From NCBI GenBank assembly GCA_016179105.1, contig JACOSB010000052.1, positions 1 through 57,101 of the forward strand: 57,101 nucleotides of DNA, read 5' to 3'. The DNA is from Candidatus Acetothermia bacterium (lineage in GTDB: Bacteria; Bipolaricaulota; Bipolaricaulia; RBG-16-55-9; DRXL01). This document shows positions 23,091-31,297 of this stretch, piece after piece. Every line of letters starts with the position of its first letter. Within the stretch, counting starts at the first letter, position 1. The translations under genes were made by a program, and so were the position numbers. Below the pieces are notes generated by a model. It saw nothing but the letters and a program-made list of their open reading frames with translations. It did not search any database and was not told where the DNA came from.

Positions 23091-24260
23091 TCATCCCAGA
23101 GCTTGATCCAAATCCGCAATAATATCTTGCGGGTCTTCTAGGCCCACGGAGAGTCTTATCAAGCCGTCGGTGATTCCGCCCGCGCGACGCGCCTCTGGCG
23201 TCACGGTCGAGTGCGTCGTTGAAGCCGAGTGACAGACGAGCGTTCGCGTGTCGCCCAGACTCACGGCCTGCGTGCAGAGTTTTAGCGCATTGACTGTCCG
23301 CTTCCCGGACTCATAGCCACCCTTCACTTCAAAGCTCATCACGCCGCTGAAGCCGACCATTTGTTTCTTCGCGATCTCATGCCCCGGATGCTCAGGCAAG
23401 CCTGGATAATACACTCGCTCAACTTTGGGATGTCTTTGCAAGAAGCGTGCGACTTCGAGGGCATTGCGATTGTGGCGCTCCATGCGGACTGAAAGGGTCT
23501 TGATGCCGCGCGCGATGAGCCAGGCGTTGAACGGGCTGATCACGCCACCGAGATCGCGATGCATCCCTTTGGTGATCTGCTCGATCAAGTCTTTTTTGCC
23601 GATAACAGCGCCACCCATCGCGTCACCATGCCCGCACAAAAATTTTGTCGCCGAGTGAATGACTAAATCCAAACCGAGCGCGATCGGCTTTTGGTTAAAT
23701 GGCGTAGCAAAGGTATTATCGATCAATGACAGTAAACCAGCTTGCTTGCTTAATGTTGTGATGGCCTTGATGTCAGTGATCTGCAGGGCCGGGTTGCTCG
23801 GCGTCTCGATGTAGACGAGTTTTGTATTTTTCTGGATCGTGCGCTCGACGTTTTTGGGATTGCTCGTATCGACGAAGCTTGTTTGCACTCCGAATTTGGG
23901 CAGGTATTTGGCGCAGAGCGTGTTCGTGGCTGAGTAAAGATAATTCGATGCGACGATGTGGTCGCCCGACTGCACTAGTTGCAAAATCGTCGTGGCGACG
24001 GCGGCCATGCCGGTCGCTGTGGCGAGGCACGCTTCGCCGCCTTCGAGCGCGGCGATCTTTTCTTGGAGCGCCGAGATGTTTGGATTGCCCCAGCGCGTGT
24101 AGACGAAGCCAGTGCCATGAGCAAATCGCTCTGCTCCTTCATCGGCGCTCTCGTAGGCAAACGTAGTGGCTTGGTAGATGGGAGTGTCAACAGCGCCAGT
24201 ATGTGGGTCAGTAGACTCACCGGCATGGATCGCGAGCGTATCGAATTTTTTGTATTTCAC
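23091..24260 (-). CDS. PLP-dependent trans-sulfuration enzyme (Cys/Met metabolism family)
   Basis: 389 residues of the CGS/OAHS/methionine gamma-lyase family. YTRWGNPNISALQEKIAALE is near residue 53, the PLP-binding lysine is in VIHSATKFLCGHGD, and the C-terminus has SLGDTRTLVCHSASTTHS followed by LIRLSVGLED. Methionine gamma-lyases carry a Cys in the LYGCT segment; here it reads LYSATN, so a synthase/sulfhydrylase (cystathionine gamma-synthase or O-acetylhomoserine sulfhydrylase) is more likely than MGL. Cytosolic homotetramer expected. Confidence 0.85.
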   Translation of the reverse strand: MKYKKFDTLAIHAGESTDPHTGAVDTPIYQATTFAYESADEGAERFAHGTGFVYTRWGNPNISALQEKIAALEGGEACLATATGMAAVATTILQLVQSGDHIVASNYLYSATNTLCAKYLPKFGVQTSFVDTSNPKNVERTIQKNTKLVYIETPSNPALQITDIKAITTLSKQAGLLSLIDNTFATPFNQKPIALGLDLVIHSATKFLCGHGDAMGGAVIGKKDLIEQITKGMHRDLGGVISPFNAWLIARGIKTLSVRMERHNRNALEVARFLQRHPKVERVYYPGLPEHPGHEIAKKQMVGFSGVMSFEVKGGYESGKRTVNALKLCTQAVSLGDTRTLVCHSASTTHSTVTPEARRAGGITDGLIRLSVGLEDPQDIIADLDQALG

Positions 24261-24301
24261 AAAAGATCACCGTTGGTCATCATAGCGCTTTTCTCACTTT
24301 C

Positions 24302-25948
24302 TCAGAATTGCGAGGCCGCGAGGGCGACATCGGCATGAGCCCATGCCTTCTCGAACTGAGCTTTCACTTCGGCGACTTCAGAGTTCTTCCCTTGGGCTTC
24401 CAAGCTCTTCATCAATCCGAAGAGCGACCAGCCGTTCTGGAGATATTGCTTCAGATCTTCGCGATAGACGGCCTCGGCTTCAGCCGCTTTGCCCAACTTC
24501 AAGAGCGCTGCGCCGAGCGTTTGGCGCACGGGAAAATACCAGGCGGGCGGCTCCGTGTAAGCCAACGCGTCTTGCAACTTGACAGCTTCTTGAAGTTTTG
24601 AAATCATCTCGTCATTCTGCCCACGAGCACCAGCTAGCTCTCCTCCGAGAGTGAGAGACGCGATGCGCAGATTGGTCGCTGCGGTGGAGAATGAAGCCAG
24701 GGCGAATGACTCCATCTCGGGCTTCTTTCCGATCTCTTCGAGCGTGGATAATTCATTAGTTGTTTCATCAAGCTTGCCGAGGCGCAAGAAAGCCATACCG
24801 CGCGCATAATGCCAAATTCCTGTGGTGTACTGAAGTTCAGCCGAAGGCTGCGGCTCTTTCAAGATCTCTTCCCATTTCCCAAACCGTACCAGAGCGAAGA
24901 TCGGCATAGGGCGGAAATCTTCGAGTGGGGGCAAATTTTTATAGTTGGCTTCGGGAATCTCTGCGACGAGTTTGCGTGCAGCCTTGATGGCGACTGCGCT
25001 TTGCCCTTCCATCGCGGCAGCCGCAAACAGGAAGTGAATATTGTGCGGATAGTAGGCCATGAGATACCAGCCGGGGTTGCGCCGATCGGGGGCATAGTTC
25101 TCGTCGACGTGGATCGCGTGTTCGTTGGCTACAGCAGCGTCGTGATAGCGCCCGACACGCCAGTACGTGTGCGCGGGCATGTGCACCAGATGCCCCGCGC
25201 CGGGCACTAGACTGGCGAGTCTCTCAGCACTAGGCACAGCTCGTTCAGGAGTTTGAGACGCTTCGACAGCGTGAATGTAATAGTGATTCGCTCCGGGGTG
25301 ATTCGGGTTGCGGGCGAGAACCGATTCGAGCGTCGAGACAATCTCGTTGGTATAAGTGGTGGGTTGACTGTCTTTGGTCCAATAGTTCCAAGGCATTAAA
25401 TCCATCAAGGCTTCAGCGAAGAGCGTGGCGGCGTCGAGATCGTTTGGATACTGTTTGACAACCTCGCGCATTGCGTCAGCGTAAGCCTTATCTAGAGAAG
25501 ATCGATCGTCGGGCGGGTTGGCCGCGTAGCGTTTTGACAGCGCTTCGATATACGCTCTTTCTTTTTCGCTGGCTTTCGGTGCGAGCGCGAGTGCTTTCTG
25601 CGAGAGTTCATACGCTTCGGCGACGACGCTCTTGTCCATCGGCGCGTTGATGTTGGGGCCGAGCACATACGCAGCGCCCCAGTAACACATGGCGCAGTCG
25701 GGGTCGAGTCTGACGGCTTCTTTGAAAGCGCGACCGGCTTCCTCGTGGTTGAAGCCAAAGGTCAAGTTGAGTCCTTGGTTGAAGTAACGTTGAGTGAGAT
25801 TATTCTTGGTCGTGATGGTGAAGTGATAACTGCCGAGGTTGTTGTAGAAAGGCACTTTGTGATCGGTGGATAAGTTATGCGGTTTCCCGATGAGAAGTCC
25901 CAAAACCACGACTACTATGATTGCTAAGAGAGCCTTGAGTTGATCCAT
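24302..25948 (-). CDS. Membrane-anchored TPR protein
   Basis: 548 residues. An N-terminal helix (ALLAIIVVVVLGLLIG) anchors or exports a series of TPR units beginning with YFNQGLNLTFGFNHEEAGRA and AVRLDPDCAMCYWGAAYVLG (a C-x2-C pair). A conserved central part, HPGANHYYIHAVEASQTPER and HMPAHTYWRVGRYHDA, is His-rich. C-terminal TPRs follow (TLGAALLKLGKAAEAEAVYR). I know this architecture from Bacteroidetes and other environmental genomes, without an assigned function. GGAGG lies 9 nt before the ATG. A 7-bp palindrome lies upstream. Confidence 0.8.
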   Translation of the reverse strand: MDQLKALLAIIVVVVLGLLIGKPHNLSTDHKVPFYNNLGSYHFTITTKNNLTQRYFNQGLNLTFGFNHEEAGRAFKEAVRLDPDCAMCYWGAAYVLGPNINAPMDKSVVAEAYELSQKALALAPKASEKERAYIEALSKRYAANPPDDRSSLDKAYADAMREVVKQYPNDLDAATLFAEALMDLMPWNYWTKDSQPTTYTNEIVSTLESVLARNPNHPGANHYYIHAVEASQTPERAVPSAERLASLVPGAGHLVHMPAHTYWRVGRYHDAAVANEHAIHVDENYAPDRRNPGWYLMAYYPHNIHFLFAAAAMEGQSAVAIKAARKLVAEIPEANYKNLPPLEDFRPMPIFALVRFGKWEEILKEPQPSAELQYTTGIWHYARGMAFLRLGKLDETTNELSTLEEIGKKPEMESFALASFSTAATNLRIASLTLGGELAGARGQNDEMISKLQEAVKLQDALAYTEPPAWYFPVRQTLGAALLKLGKAAEAEAVYREDLKQYLQNGWSLFGLMKSLEAQGKNSEVAEVKAQFEKAWAHADVALAASQF

Positions 25949-25964
25949 CGCTGATCGCCTCCGT

Positions 25965-25984
25965 GCACTATGTAGTTATAGTGC
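25965..25984. promoter_or_regulatory. Palindrome upstream of the TPR gene, possible operator
   Basis: GCACTAT-GTAGTT-ATAGTGC has 7-bp perfect arms and lies 17 bp upstream of the start codon. On the minus strand it contains TATAAC, a possible -10, so a dimeric regulator bound here would block it. It could also be a hairpin in the leader. Confidence 0.4.
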
Positions 25985-26020
25985 TGCTGCGCTAGATGCT
26001 ATTGTATGGTGAAGAGAGCT
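25985..26020. repeat. 36-bp direct repeat left of the MNT-HEPN module
   Basis: TGCTGCGCTAGATGCTATTG then TATGGTGAAGAGAGCT; 29 of 36 positions match 26814-26849 on the other side of the module. Confidence 0.6.
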
Positions 26021-26153
26021 GAGGGGCAATAGCATAGATCGTCTCTTCATATGGCAGTTGCACTCCTATGCGATTGAGTTTACGATGAATCATCTTGAGG
26101 GAAAAGCCAGATCTAGAAGGCTAGGGAGTTGACTGAGATTGCCGGTGAAGCCG

Positions 26154-26450
26154 ATGAACGACACGAAGCTACAAGAGGTTCGTGACAAAATCCTATCGGT
26201 CCTGTTGCCCGTTGGGATAAAGCGGGCTGCTCTCTTTGGTTCTATCGTCCGTGGAGAGGAAAAGCCGGAAAGTGATGTTGACATTCTGGTAGAGTTCCGT
26301 GAACCGATAGGGCTTTTCGCGCTGGCAGGGTTGCGGCAGGAATTGAGCGAGAAGCTAGGCCGCTCTGTCGATCTTGTGACCGAGGGTTTCTTGAGCCGAT
26401 ACATTCGTCCTTATGTTGAACAAGAGAAGGTGATTCTCTACGAAGAGTGA
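26154..26450 (+). CDS. mntA: MNT-type minimal nucleotidyltransferase (antitoxin MntA)
   Basis: 98 residues from ATG 26154 (a TTG at 26139 is an alternative). The nucleotidyltransferase signature is LFGSIVRGEEKPESDVDILV (GSxxRG with two Asp), followed by LAGLRQELSEKLGRSVDLVT with the third acidic residue. MNT proteins of this size antagonise HEPN RNases by AMPylating a tyrosine next to the active site. The HepT gene follows 10 bp downstream. Confidence 0.85.
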   Translation: MNDTKLQEVRDKILSVLLPVGIKRAALFGSIVRGEEKPESDVDILVEFREPIGLFALAGLRQELSEKLGRSVDLVTEGFLSRYIRPYVEQEKVILYEE

Positions 26451-26460
26451 ACTTGTTTAT

Positions 26461-26784
26461 TTGCATCACATGTTGGATGCAATCAATCAGATCGAGGAGT
26501 ATATGAAGAGCCTATCTCTTGAGGAATTCCAAAACAGCCGTCTAGTACAAGATGCGGTCATACGGGAGATCGGGATCATCGGAGAAGCAGCTCGAAAGAT
26601 TTCACTCCCTTTTCAGCAAGCTCATCCTGAAATCACTTGGTCGGAGATCATCGGTATGCGCAACATTCTGATTCACGAATATTTTGAAGTGGATGTGCAA
26701 GAAGTTTGGAAGACGGTTCAGAGCGATTTGCCTCTGCTTAAAGAACAAATCAAACATGTCATTCAGACAATCGAACATCCGTAA
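26461..26784 (+). CDS. hepT: HEPN-domain toxin (HepT)
   Basis: 107 residues from the first standard start (TTG 26461). HEPN helices: LDAINQIEEYMKSLSLEEFQ, IREIGIIGEAARKISL, then the RNase motif in GMRNILIHEYFEVD (R-x4-H plus the downstream Tyr that MntA modifies), and a C-terminal helix. Family-like residues (KSELVYLHH) continue upstream of the TTG in the same frame to a TGA at 26431, with no standard start codon, so initiation may be non-canonical or the start has been lost. It forms an operon with mntA. Confidence 0.85.
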   Translation: MHHMLDAINQIEEYMKSLSLEEFQNSRLVQDAVIREIGIIGEAARKISLPFQQAHPEITWSEIIGMRNILIHEYFEVDVQEVWKTVQSDLPLLKEQIKHVIQTIEHP

Positions 26785-26813
26785 TCGGCAACTTGTTAAC
26801 ATCTGGACAATAT

Positions 26814-26849
26814 TGCTGCGCTGAATACTATTCTATGATGAGGCGAGCT
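26814..26849. repeat. 36-bp direct repeat right of the MNT-HEPN module
   Basis: TGCTGCGCTGAATACTATTC then TATGATGAGGCGAGCT; partner of 25985-26020. The following 26850-27000 stretch holds no gene I can support. Confidence 0.6.
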
Positions 26850-27013
26850 TTAGAAACAACATCTAAAGGCTGCGTATAGAAGGAGCGAATTCTAGATGCT
26901 ACCTGCCTTAGGAGCTGACGAAGGTTTCTTGGTGTGAGTTTTGGCACCCGTTTTTTGAGCACCGATTTCCCTTAAACAATTGCCTTCGTCTCGTTCCAGA
27001 AAATCAGATAAGG

Positions 27014-27019
27014 TATAAT
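27014..27019 (+). promoter_or_regulatory. -10 element (TATAAT) before the FxLYD gene
   Basis: Consensus TATAAT 28 bp before ATG 27048, with GGGAGAAA as ribosome-binding site between them. The -35 region is weak. Confidence 0.4.
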
Positions 27020-27047
27020 TTAGCGACTCACGGGAAAGGGAGAAAAT

Positions 27048-27572
27048 ATGAAACGTATAAATTTTCTTATCGGCGTTGTAATGTTTGTACTGGGTTTTAG
27101 CTTATCGACAATCAGTCAAACGTCGGTAGATTTCAAATCCGATGAGGGCAAAGTGATAGGAACCTTGAACTCGAACGCATAGGTAATGACCCTACAATCG
27201 ACAGACTCCGTCACAAAAATCGCGGTGATCGGCTGGGTACCCAATTCCTTCGTTAAGACTTCGAGTAATTTGTTCCCCGTCGAAAACGTTCAAGGGGTTT
27301 TCTTCGGCAGCCTGTTCTATAAAGAGTTTATCACTACTCGTACTTCTATATCAGGAGCCATCGTGAATAAGAGTAAAACTTGTTACAAATTCCTGGGGCT
27401 TGAAGGTACCCTATGGAATGACAAAAACCAGCCCATTGCAAATCACTACTTACCTATACAGAATGTGGATGCGGGGCAAACGGTATCATTTTCGATGATT
27501 CCAGAAGTACCAATAACGGAAGCCTTAAAGCTCATTTTAAGAATAAGATTTCTTAGCGGCGACAAATGTTAG
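27048..27572 (+). pseudogene. Exported FxLYD-type protein gene with an in-frame TAG
   Basis: From ATG 27048 (AAAGGGAG upstream) the frame encodes a signal peptide (FLIGVVMFVLGFSLSTIS) and TSVDFKSDEGKVIGTLNSNA. It meets TAG at 27180-27182 and continues in the same frame for 130 codons. The continuation has KTCYKFLGLEGTLWNDKNQP and QNVDAGQTVSF, the FxLYD fold (envelope proteins with a short beta sandwich). A downstream ATG at 27186 has no ribosome-binding site. The simplest view is a nonsense mutation; read-through is possible but nothing here demands it. The region is visibly AT-rich. Confidence 0.6.
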
Positions 27573-27612
27573 CAACATAATTTCAGCAGGTAGACCTAGC
27601 CTACTAAAAAAT

Positions 27613-27640
27613 ATTTTCATTCGATAAGTGTAATGAAAAT
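27613..27640. terminator. AT-rich hairpin after the FxLYD gene
   Basis: ATTTTCATT (27613-27621) pairs with AATGAAAAT (27632-27640), followed by TTTT; preceded by a run of A on the other side, so it could work in both directions. Confidence 0.5.
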
Positions 27641-27788
27641 TTTTCGCAAGAATTTTTTATTAAGCCATAACAATAAAACTCGAGTTACATAAGCAAGTTG
27701 AACTGTCGACCTCAGACATTATTTGCACTTGCTCTATCCTATCCTTACGATAAACCATCTTCACACTTAAAGAAGGATATAAATCTGT

Positions 27789-28946
27789 ATGAACCCCGAT
27801 CGCTTGCGCAATAGCTCAGCCGGATGTCTCATCAAAGTAGGCCGTGGTGAAACAGCCTATCATGCCTTCGTGCCCAATCCTCTTCCACTCACGCTGTCAT
27901 GGGATGCCGAATTGGTCAATGCACTTTCTGAAGCCGATCGCGCGTTAGGAGAGCTGGCAGGGCTCGGTCGCCATCTGGAAAATCCTAACCTACTCATAAG
28001 ACCGTTTGTCCGGCGCGAAGCCGTATTGTCTTCTCGCATCGAGGGTACTCAGGCGGACTTAACCGACCTCTACGCTTATGAGGCTGGTCAGTCGCCTCCG
28101 CCGGAATCTGATGTGCGAGAAGTGTTGAACTACGTGCACGCTCTCGAATATGGCCTAGAACGGCTGAAGACGTTGCCCGTCAGCTTGCGTCTCATCCGCG
28201 AATTGCACGAACGTTTGATGGAAGGAGTGCATGGCGAGCAGACCAAGCCTGGAGAATTCCGCGATCGTCAGAATTGGCTAGGACGCCCAGACTGTAAATT
28301 AAATGAAGCAATCTTTGTGCCTCCTCCAGTGGCGGTCATGCATGAAGCTCTTCGTGAGTTTGAGCAGTATCTTCACAGAAAGTGCACTTATCCGCCGCTC
28401 GTTCGCATCGGTTTGATTCACTATCAGTTCGAGGCCATTCATCCTTTCATTGATGGTAATGGACGGATCGGACGATTGCTGATATCGCTCTTACTGGTGC
28501 ATTGGAATTTATTGCCGCTGCCTTTACTGTATCTGAGCGCCTACTTCGAGCGCCATCGTCAAAATTATTATGACCTTCTTCTCGCAGTAAGTGAACGCGG
28601 AACTTGGAAAGAGTGGCTCTTGTTCTTCTTAAAGGGAGTGGTTGAACAGTCGCGTGATGCTATCAGTAAAGCGAAGCAACTACAGGATTTGCAGATCAAA
28701 TGGCGAAAACGTTTGACAGAAACTCGTGCTTCGGTTCTGCTGATTCGTCTGCTGGATTATCTGTTTACGACACCGTTAATTACTATTCCTCAAGCTCAAG
28801 CTCATTTAGAGGTGACTTACCCTAGCGCACGGGTCAACATCGAAAAACTAGTTAAAGCAGGTATTCTGAGACAGGTAGGAGAAATTTCTTACGGGAAAAC
28901 CTATATTGCTAAAGAGATCATGGAAATCATCTCATTAGATGAATAG
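27789..28946 (+). CDS. Fic-domain protein (AMPylator) with C-terminal winged helix
   Basis: 385 residues. The N-terminal regulatory helix has SSRIEGTQ, the inhibitory (S/T)xxxE(G/N) motif of class II Fic proteins. The catalytic loop is HPFIDGNGRIGR near residue 220, preceded by the beta-hairpin flap (NEAIFVPPP). A winged-helix segment at the C-terminus (TIPQAQAHLEVTYPSARVNIEKL) is typical of the Fic/DUF4172-N type. It would transfer AMP to a target protein and is held inactive by its own helix. Monocistronic. Confidence 0.93.
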   Translation: MNPDRLRNSSAGCLIKVGRGETAYHAFVPNPLPLTLSWDAELVNALSEADRALGELAGLGRHLENPNLLIRPFVRREAVLSSRIEGTQADLTDLYAYEAGQSPPPESDVREVLNYVHALEYGLERLKTLPVSLRLIRELHERLMEGVHGEQTKPGEFRDRQNWLGRPDCKLNEAIFVPPPVAVMHEALREFEQYLHRKCTYPPLVRIGLIHYQFEAIHPFIDGNGRIGRLLISLLLVHWNLLPLPLLYLSAYFERHRQNYYDLLLAVSERGTWKEWLLFFLKGVVEQSRDAISKAKQLQDLQIKWRKRLTETRASVLLIRLLDYLFTTPLITIPQAQAHLEVTYPSARVNIEKLVKAGILRQVGEISYGKTYIAKEIMEIISLDE

Positions 28947-28954
28947 AAAATAAG

Positions 28955-28984
28955 AATTATACTTCTTAGCCTAAAAGTATAATT
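28955..28984 (+). terminator. Terminator-like hairpin after fic
   Basis: AATTATACTT and AAGTATAATT are perfect 10-bp arms around CTTAGCCTAA, 9 bp after the stop. Confidence 0.6.
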
Positions 28985-28998
28985 TGCGAAGATAGAAT

Positions 28999-29161
28999 TG
29001 TACTGAACGACCCTCGGCTTAAAGCCGAAGGGTTCGGACTGGTCGACTGGAAGTCGACTTGGGAATTGAGTCCAAATGCAAAGTCAAAGAACGAGTACAG
29101 AAACGACAACGGCGGCTCATGTTCGCTTTGCTCACATTTCGCCAAACTTTCCTTCGCCTAG
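28999..29161 (+). mobile_element. Miniature IS605-type element (two-hairpin left end plus 101-bp right-end unit)
   Basis: From TACTGAAC (29001) come a first hairpin (CCCTCGGCT/AGCCGAAGGG), GGTTCGGA, and a second hairpin (GTCGACT-GGA-AGTCGAC, 29042-29058). Then follows the 101-bp unit 29061-29161, identical to the reverse complement of 2346-2446. There is no room for tnpA or tnpB, so this is a non-autonomous derivative moved or maintained in trans. TTGAAC right after it may be the target or part of the proS promoter (TTGAAC-17-TACGAT). Confidence 0.6.
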
Positions 29162-29238
29162 AGTTGAACTTACTTTTCGCAGCCCTTACGATAGACTCCT
29201 CAGATTGAGATCAGAACACTGAAGCGAGGAATCATTTT

Positions 29239-30681
29239 ATGAGCAATGAGAAGATCACTCCAAGAAGTCAAGATTTTTCAGCTTGGTACAACGAAGTCGT
29301 GCAACGCGCCGAACTCGCCGATTACGCTCCCGTGCGCGGCTGCATGGTCATCCGACCCTATGGCTACGCGCTCTGGGAAAATGTCCAGAAAGCGCTAGAC
29401 ACTCGATTCAAGGCCACTGGCCACAAGAACGCTTACTTCCCGCTCTTCATCCCGATGAGCTTTTTACAGAAAGAAGCTCAGCACGTTGAAGGCTTTTCAC
29501 CCGAACTTGCGGTTGTCACCCACGGCGGCGGTGAAGAGCTGGCCGAGCCCCTAGTCGTGCGACCTACCTCAGAGACCGTGATCGGGTATTTTTTCAAACA
29601 GTGGATTCACTCGTATCGTGATCTCCCGCTTTTGATTAACCAATGGGCGAACGTCGTGCGCTGGGAATTACGAACCCGGCTCTTCTTGCGCACGATGGAG
29701 TTCTTGTGGCAAGAAGGACACACAGCGCACGCGACCGAGCAAGAAGCCGAAGAAGAAACGCTGCGAATGCTGGGAGTTTACACGGACTTTGCCGAGAACG
29801 AAGCCGCCATGCCCGTCATTCCAGGGCGCAAGAGCGAGAGCGAAAAGTTTGCGGGCGCTCTTAGAAGCTACACGATCGAAGCGATGATGGGCGATAAGCG
29901 CGCGCTACAATCCGGCACATCGCACAATCTAGGCCAGAACTTCGCGAAAGCCTTCGAGATTCAGTATTTGGACAAGAGAAATAAGCTCCAGCATTGCTGG
30001 ACGACGAGCTGGGGCATGAGCACGCGCATCATCGGCGGCATCATTATGACTCATGGCGATGATCACGGATTGATTCTGCCTCCCAGACTCGCGCCGGTGC
30101 AGCTCGTGATCGTCCCGATCTATAAGAGCGATAACGTGGATGACAAGACGAAAGTGATGGAAACGGTCGAGCGTATCAAGCGAGGGCTTCCGAACGTTCG
30201 GATCGAAGTCGATGCGCGCGAAGAACTGTCCCCCGGCTGGCGCTTTAACGAGTGGGAGCTGCGCGGCGTGCCTCTGAGAATGGAGATCGGTCCCAAAGAT
30301 TTACAGAAGAACCAAGTCGTGCTCGCGCGCCGGGACACGAAAGAGAAAGCGTTTGTGCCTCAAGAGCAATTAGCACAAAAAGTTCCGGTATTGCTTGATG
30401 AAATTCAGAAGAATCTGTTCGAGCGTGCGAAGAAGTTTAGAGATGAGAACACGTTTGAATTGGGTAGCTATGACGAGTTCAAAAAATTCATGGAAGGCGA
30501 GGGCAGCAAGGGCTTCGTGCGTGCTTACTGGTGCGGCTCGCGCGAGTGCGAGGCGAAGATCAAAGAAGAAACGAAAGCAACCGCGCGATGCATCCCTTTC
30601 GATCGGGACAACAAACCGGGCAAGTGTATTCATTGCGGCAAAGATTCGAAGGAGAAAGTGATCTTTGCGAAGGCGTATTAG
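29239..30681 (+). CDS. proS: Prolyl-tRNA synthetase, archaeal/eukaryote-like short type
   Basis: 480 residues, without the editing insertion of the long bacterial form. Class II motifs: [58 protein letters not shown] and [16 protein letters not shown]. The C-terminal zinc domain has [12 protein letters not shown] and [12 protein letters not shown], ending FAKAY; in this type the C-terminal Tyr reaches the active site. Charges tRNA-Pro in the cytosol. GCGAGGAATC lies before the ATG. Its last 32 bases are repeated at 31298-31329. Confidence 0.97.
   Translation: MSNEKITPRSQDFSAWYNEVVQRAELADYAPVRGCMVIRPYGYALWENVQKALDTRFKATGHKNAYFPLFIPMSFLQKEAQHVEGFSPELAVVTHGGGEELAEPLVVRPTSETVIGYFFKQWIHSYRDLPLLINQWANVVRWELRTRLFLRTMEFLWQEGHTAHATEQEAEEETLRMLGVYTDFAENEAAMPVIPGRKSESEKFAGALRSYTIEAMMGDKRALQSGTSHNLGQNFAKAFEIQYLDKRNKLQHCWTTSWGMSTRIIGGIIMTHGDDHGLILPPRLAPVQLVIVPIYKSDNVDDKTKVMETVERIKRGLPNVRIEVDAREELSPGWRFNEWELRGVPLRMEIGPKDLQKNQVVLARRDTKEKAFVPQEQLAQKVPVLLDEIQKNLFERAKKFRDENTFELGSYDEFKKFMEGEGSKGFVRAYWCGSRECEAKIKEETKATARCIPFDRDNKPGKCIHCGKDSKEKVIFAKAY
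30649..30680 (+). repeat. Duplicated proS 3' end, copy in the gene
   Basis: Encodes [10 protein letters not shown] and the start of the stop codon. 31 of 32 bases equal 31298-31329; the internal difference (TTT/TTC) is synonymous and the stop differs (TAG/TAA). Confidence 0.9.
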
Positions 30682-30708
30682 ACGTGTTGGTGAAGAGGTG
30701 GGCCAAGT

Positions 30709-31023
30709 TTGTCTGAAATTTTTTATCTCATCGATTTAAGTGATGACATGCGTAAACGGCATTACCATAAGGTACAGCGAGGCAAGGTCGTTGACTTTGT
30801 GATTCAATTGGAAGTTAAAGTGGAGCGCGAATGGAAAGAAGTGCTCCGCTATGACTGCTCGCATGGATACGCCCATCGCGATCGGTATAATTTGAAGGGC
30901 AAGAAGAAGACAGACGATTTGTCCCTTATGGATTACAAAGAAGCACTCAGTCTGGCGGATCGAGATATCAACCGAAATTGGCAGACTTATAAAGAGAGGT
31001 TCTTGAAAGGAGGTTATCCATGA
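30709..31023 (+). CDS. First gene of an uncharacterised two-gene module, copy A
   Basis: 104 residues from TTG 30709 (an ATG at 30748 is possible). Core: KVQRGKVVDFVIQLEVKVER, EVLRYDCSHGYAHRDRYNLK, then a Lys-rich stretch, MDYKEALSLADRDINRNWQT and YKERFLKGGYP. The paralogue at 34861-35166 keeps RYD-HG-AH-DRYNLKGK, the D-Y-ALxLAxRDI-NW helix and YxERFL. The His-Asp-Arg-Tyr cluster could be catalytic, but this is inference. I recall a DUF7718-like label for this family and cannot verify it. The stop overlaps the next gene's ATG (ATGA). AT-richer than proS. Confidence 0.7.
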   Translation: MSEIFYLIDLSDDMRKRHYHKVQRGKVVDFVIQLEVKVEREWKEVLRYDCSHGYAHRDRYNLKGKKKTDDLSLMDYKEALSLADRDINRNWQTYKERFLKGGYP

Positions 31024-31283
31024 ATGCCTTCGAGCTAAAATATAGCGAACTGATCTCAGAATTTGACAAGTATATTCTCGAACATCCAGAGTTTGCTAAA
31101 AAGCTTCCTTATGGGGCTCATGTTGTTTTGCAAATTGAAGAAGACGAAGCGTTGAACGAATGGGCGCGTGAGGTTGCAGAGAAAAATGCAGAAGCGGATC
31201 ACCCTCTTGTTTACATTAAGATTAAGAAGCTCAAGCCTGCACGTTCCAGAATAGCTAAGCTGGAGCTGGCAAAGGTAGCATAG
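31020..31283 (+). CDS. Second gene of the uncharacterised module (DUF5647-like), copy A
   Basis: 87 residues: YSELISEFDKYILEHPEFAK, LPYGAHVVLQIEEDEALNEW, DHPLVYIKIKKLKPARSRIA and KLELAKV. This is the pattern I recall for DUF5647 proteins: a helix pair, a strand, an acidic turn and the C-terminal IKKLxPxRSRIxKLEL. The paralogue at 35163-35459 shares all these blocks. With the upstream gene it has TA-like size and coupling. GGAGG lies 8 nt before the ATG, inside the upstream gene. Confidence 0.75.
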   Translation: MNAFELKYSELISEFDKYILEHPEFAKKLPYGAHVVLQIEEDEALNEWAREVAEKNAEADHPLVYIKIKKLKPARSRIAKLELAKVA

Positions 31284-31297
31284 AATTCCAAGGAGAA

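Noticed and set aside
23091..24260. Assignment as methionine gamma-lyase
   Set aside because: The Cys expected in the LYGCT segment is replaced (LYSAT), so I left the specificity open.
27180..27182. TAG as pyrrolysine or a reassigned codon
   Set aside because: TAG ends proS, DUF2283, DUF5647 and other genes normally, and no supporting machinery is in the window.
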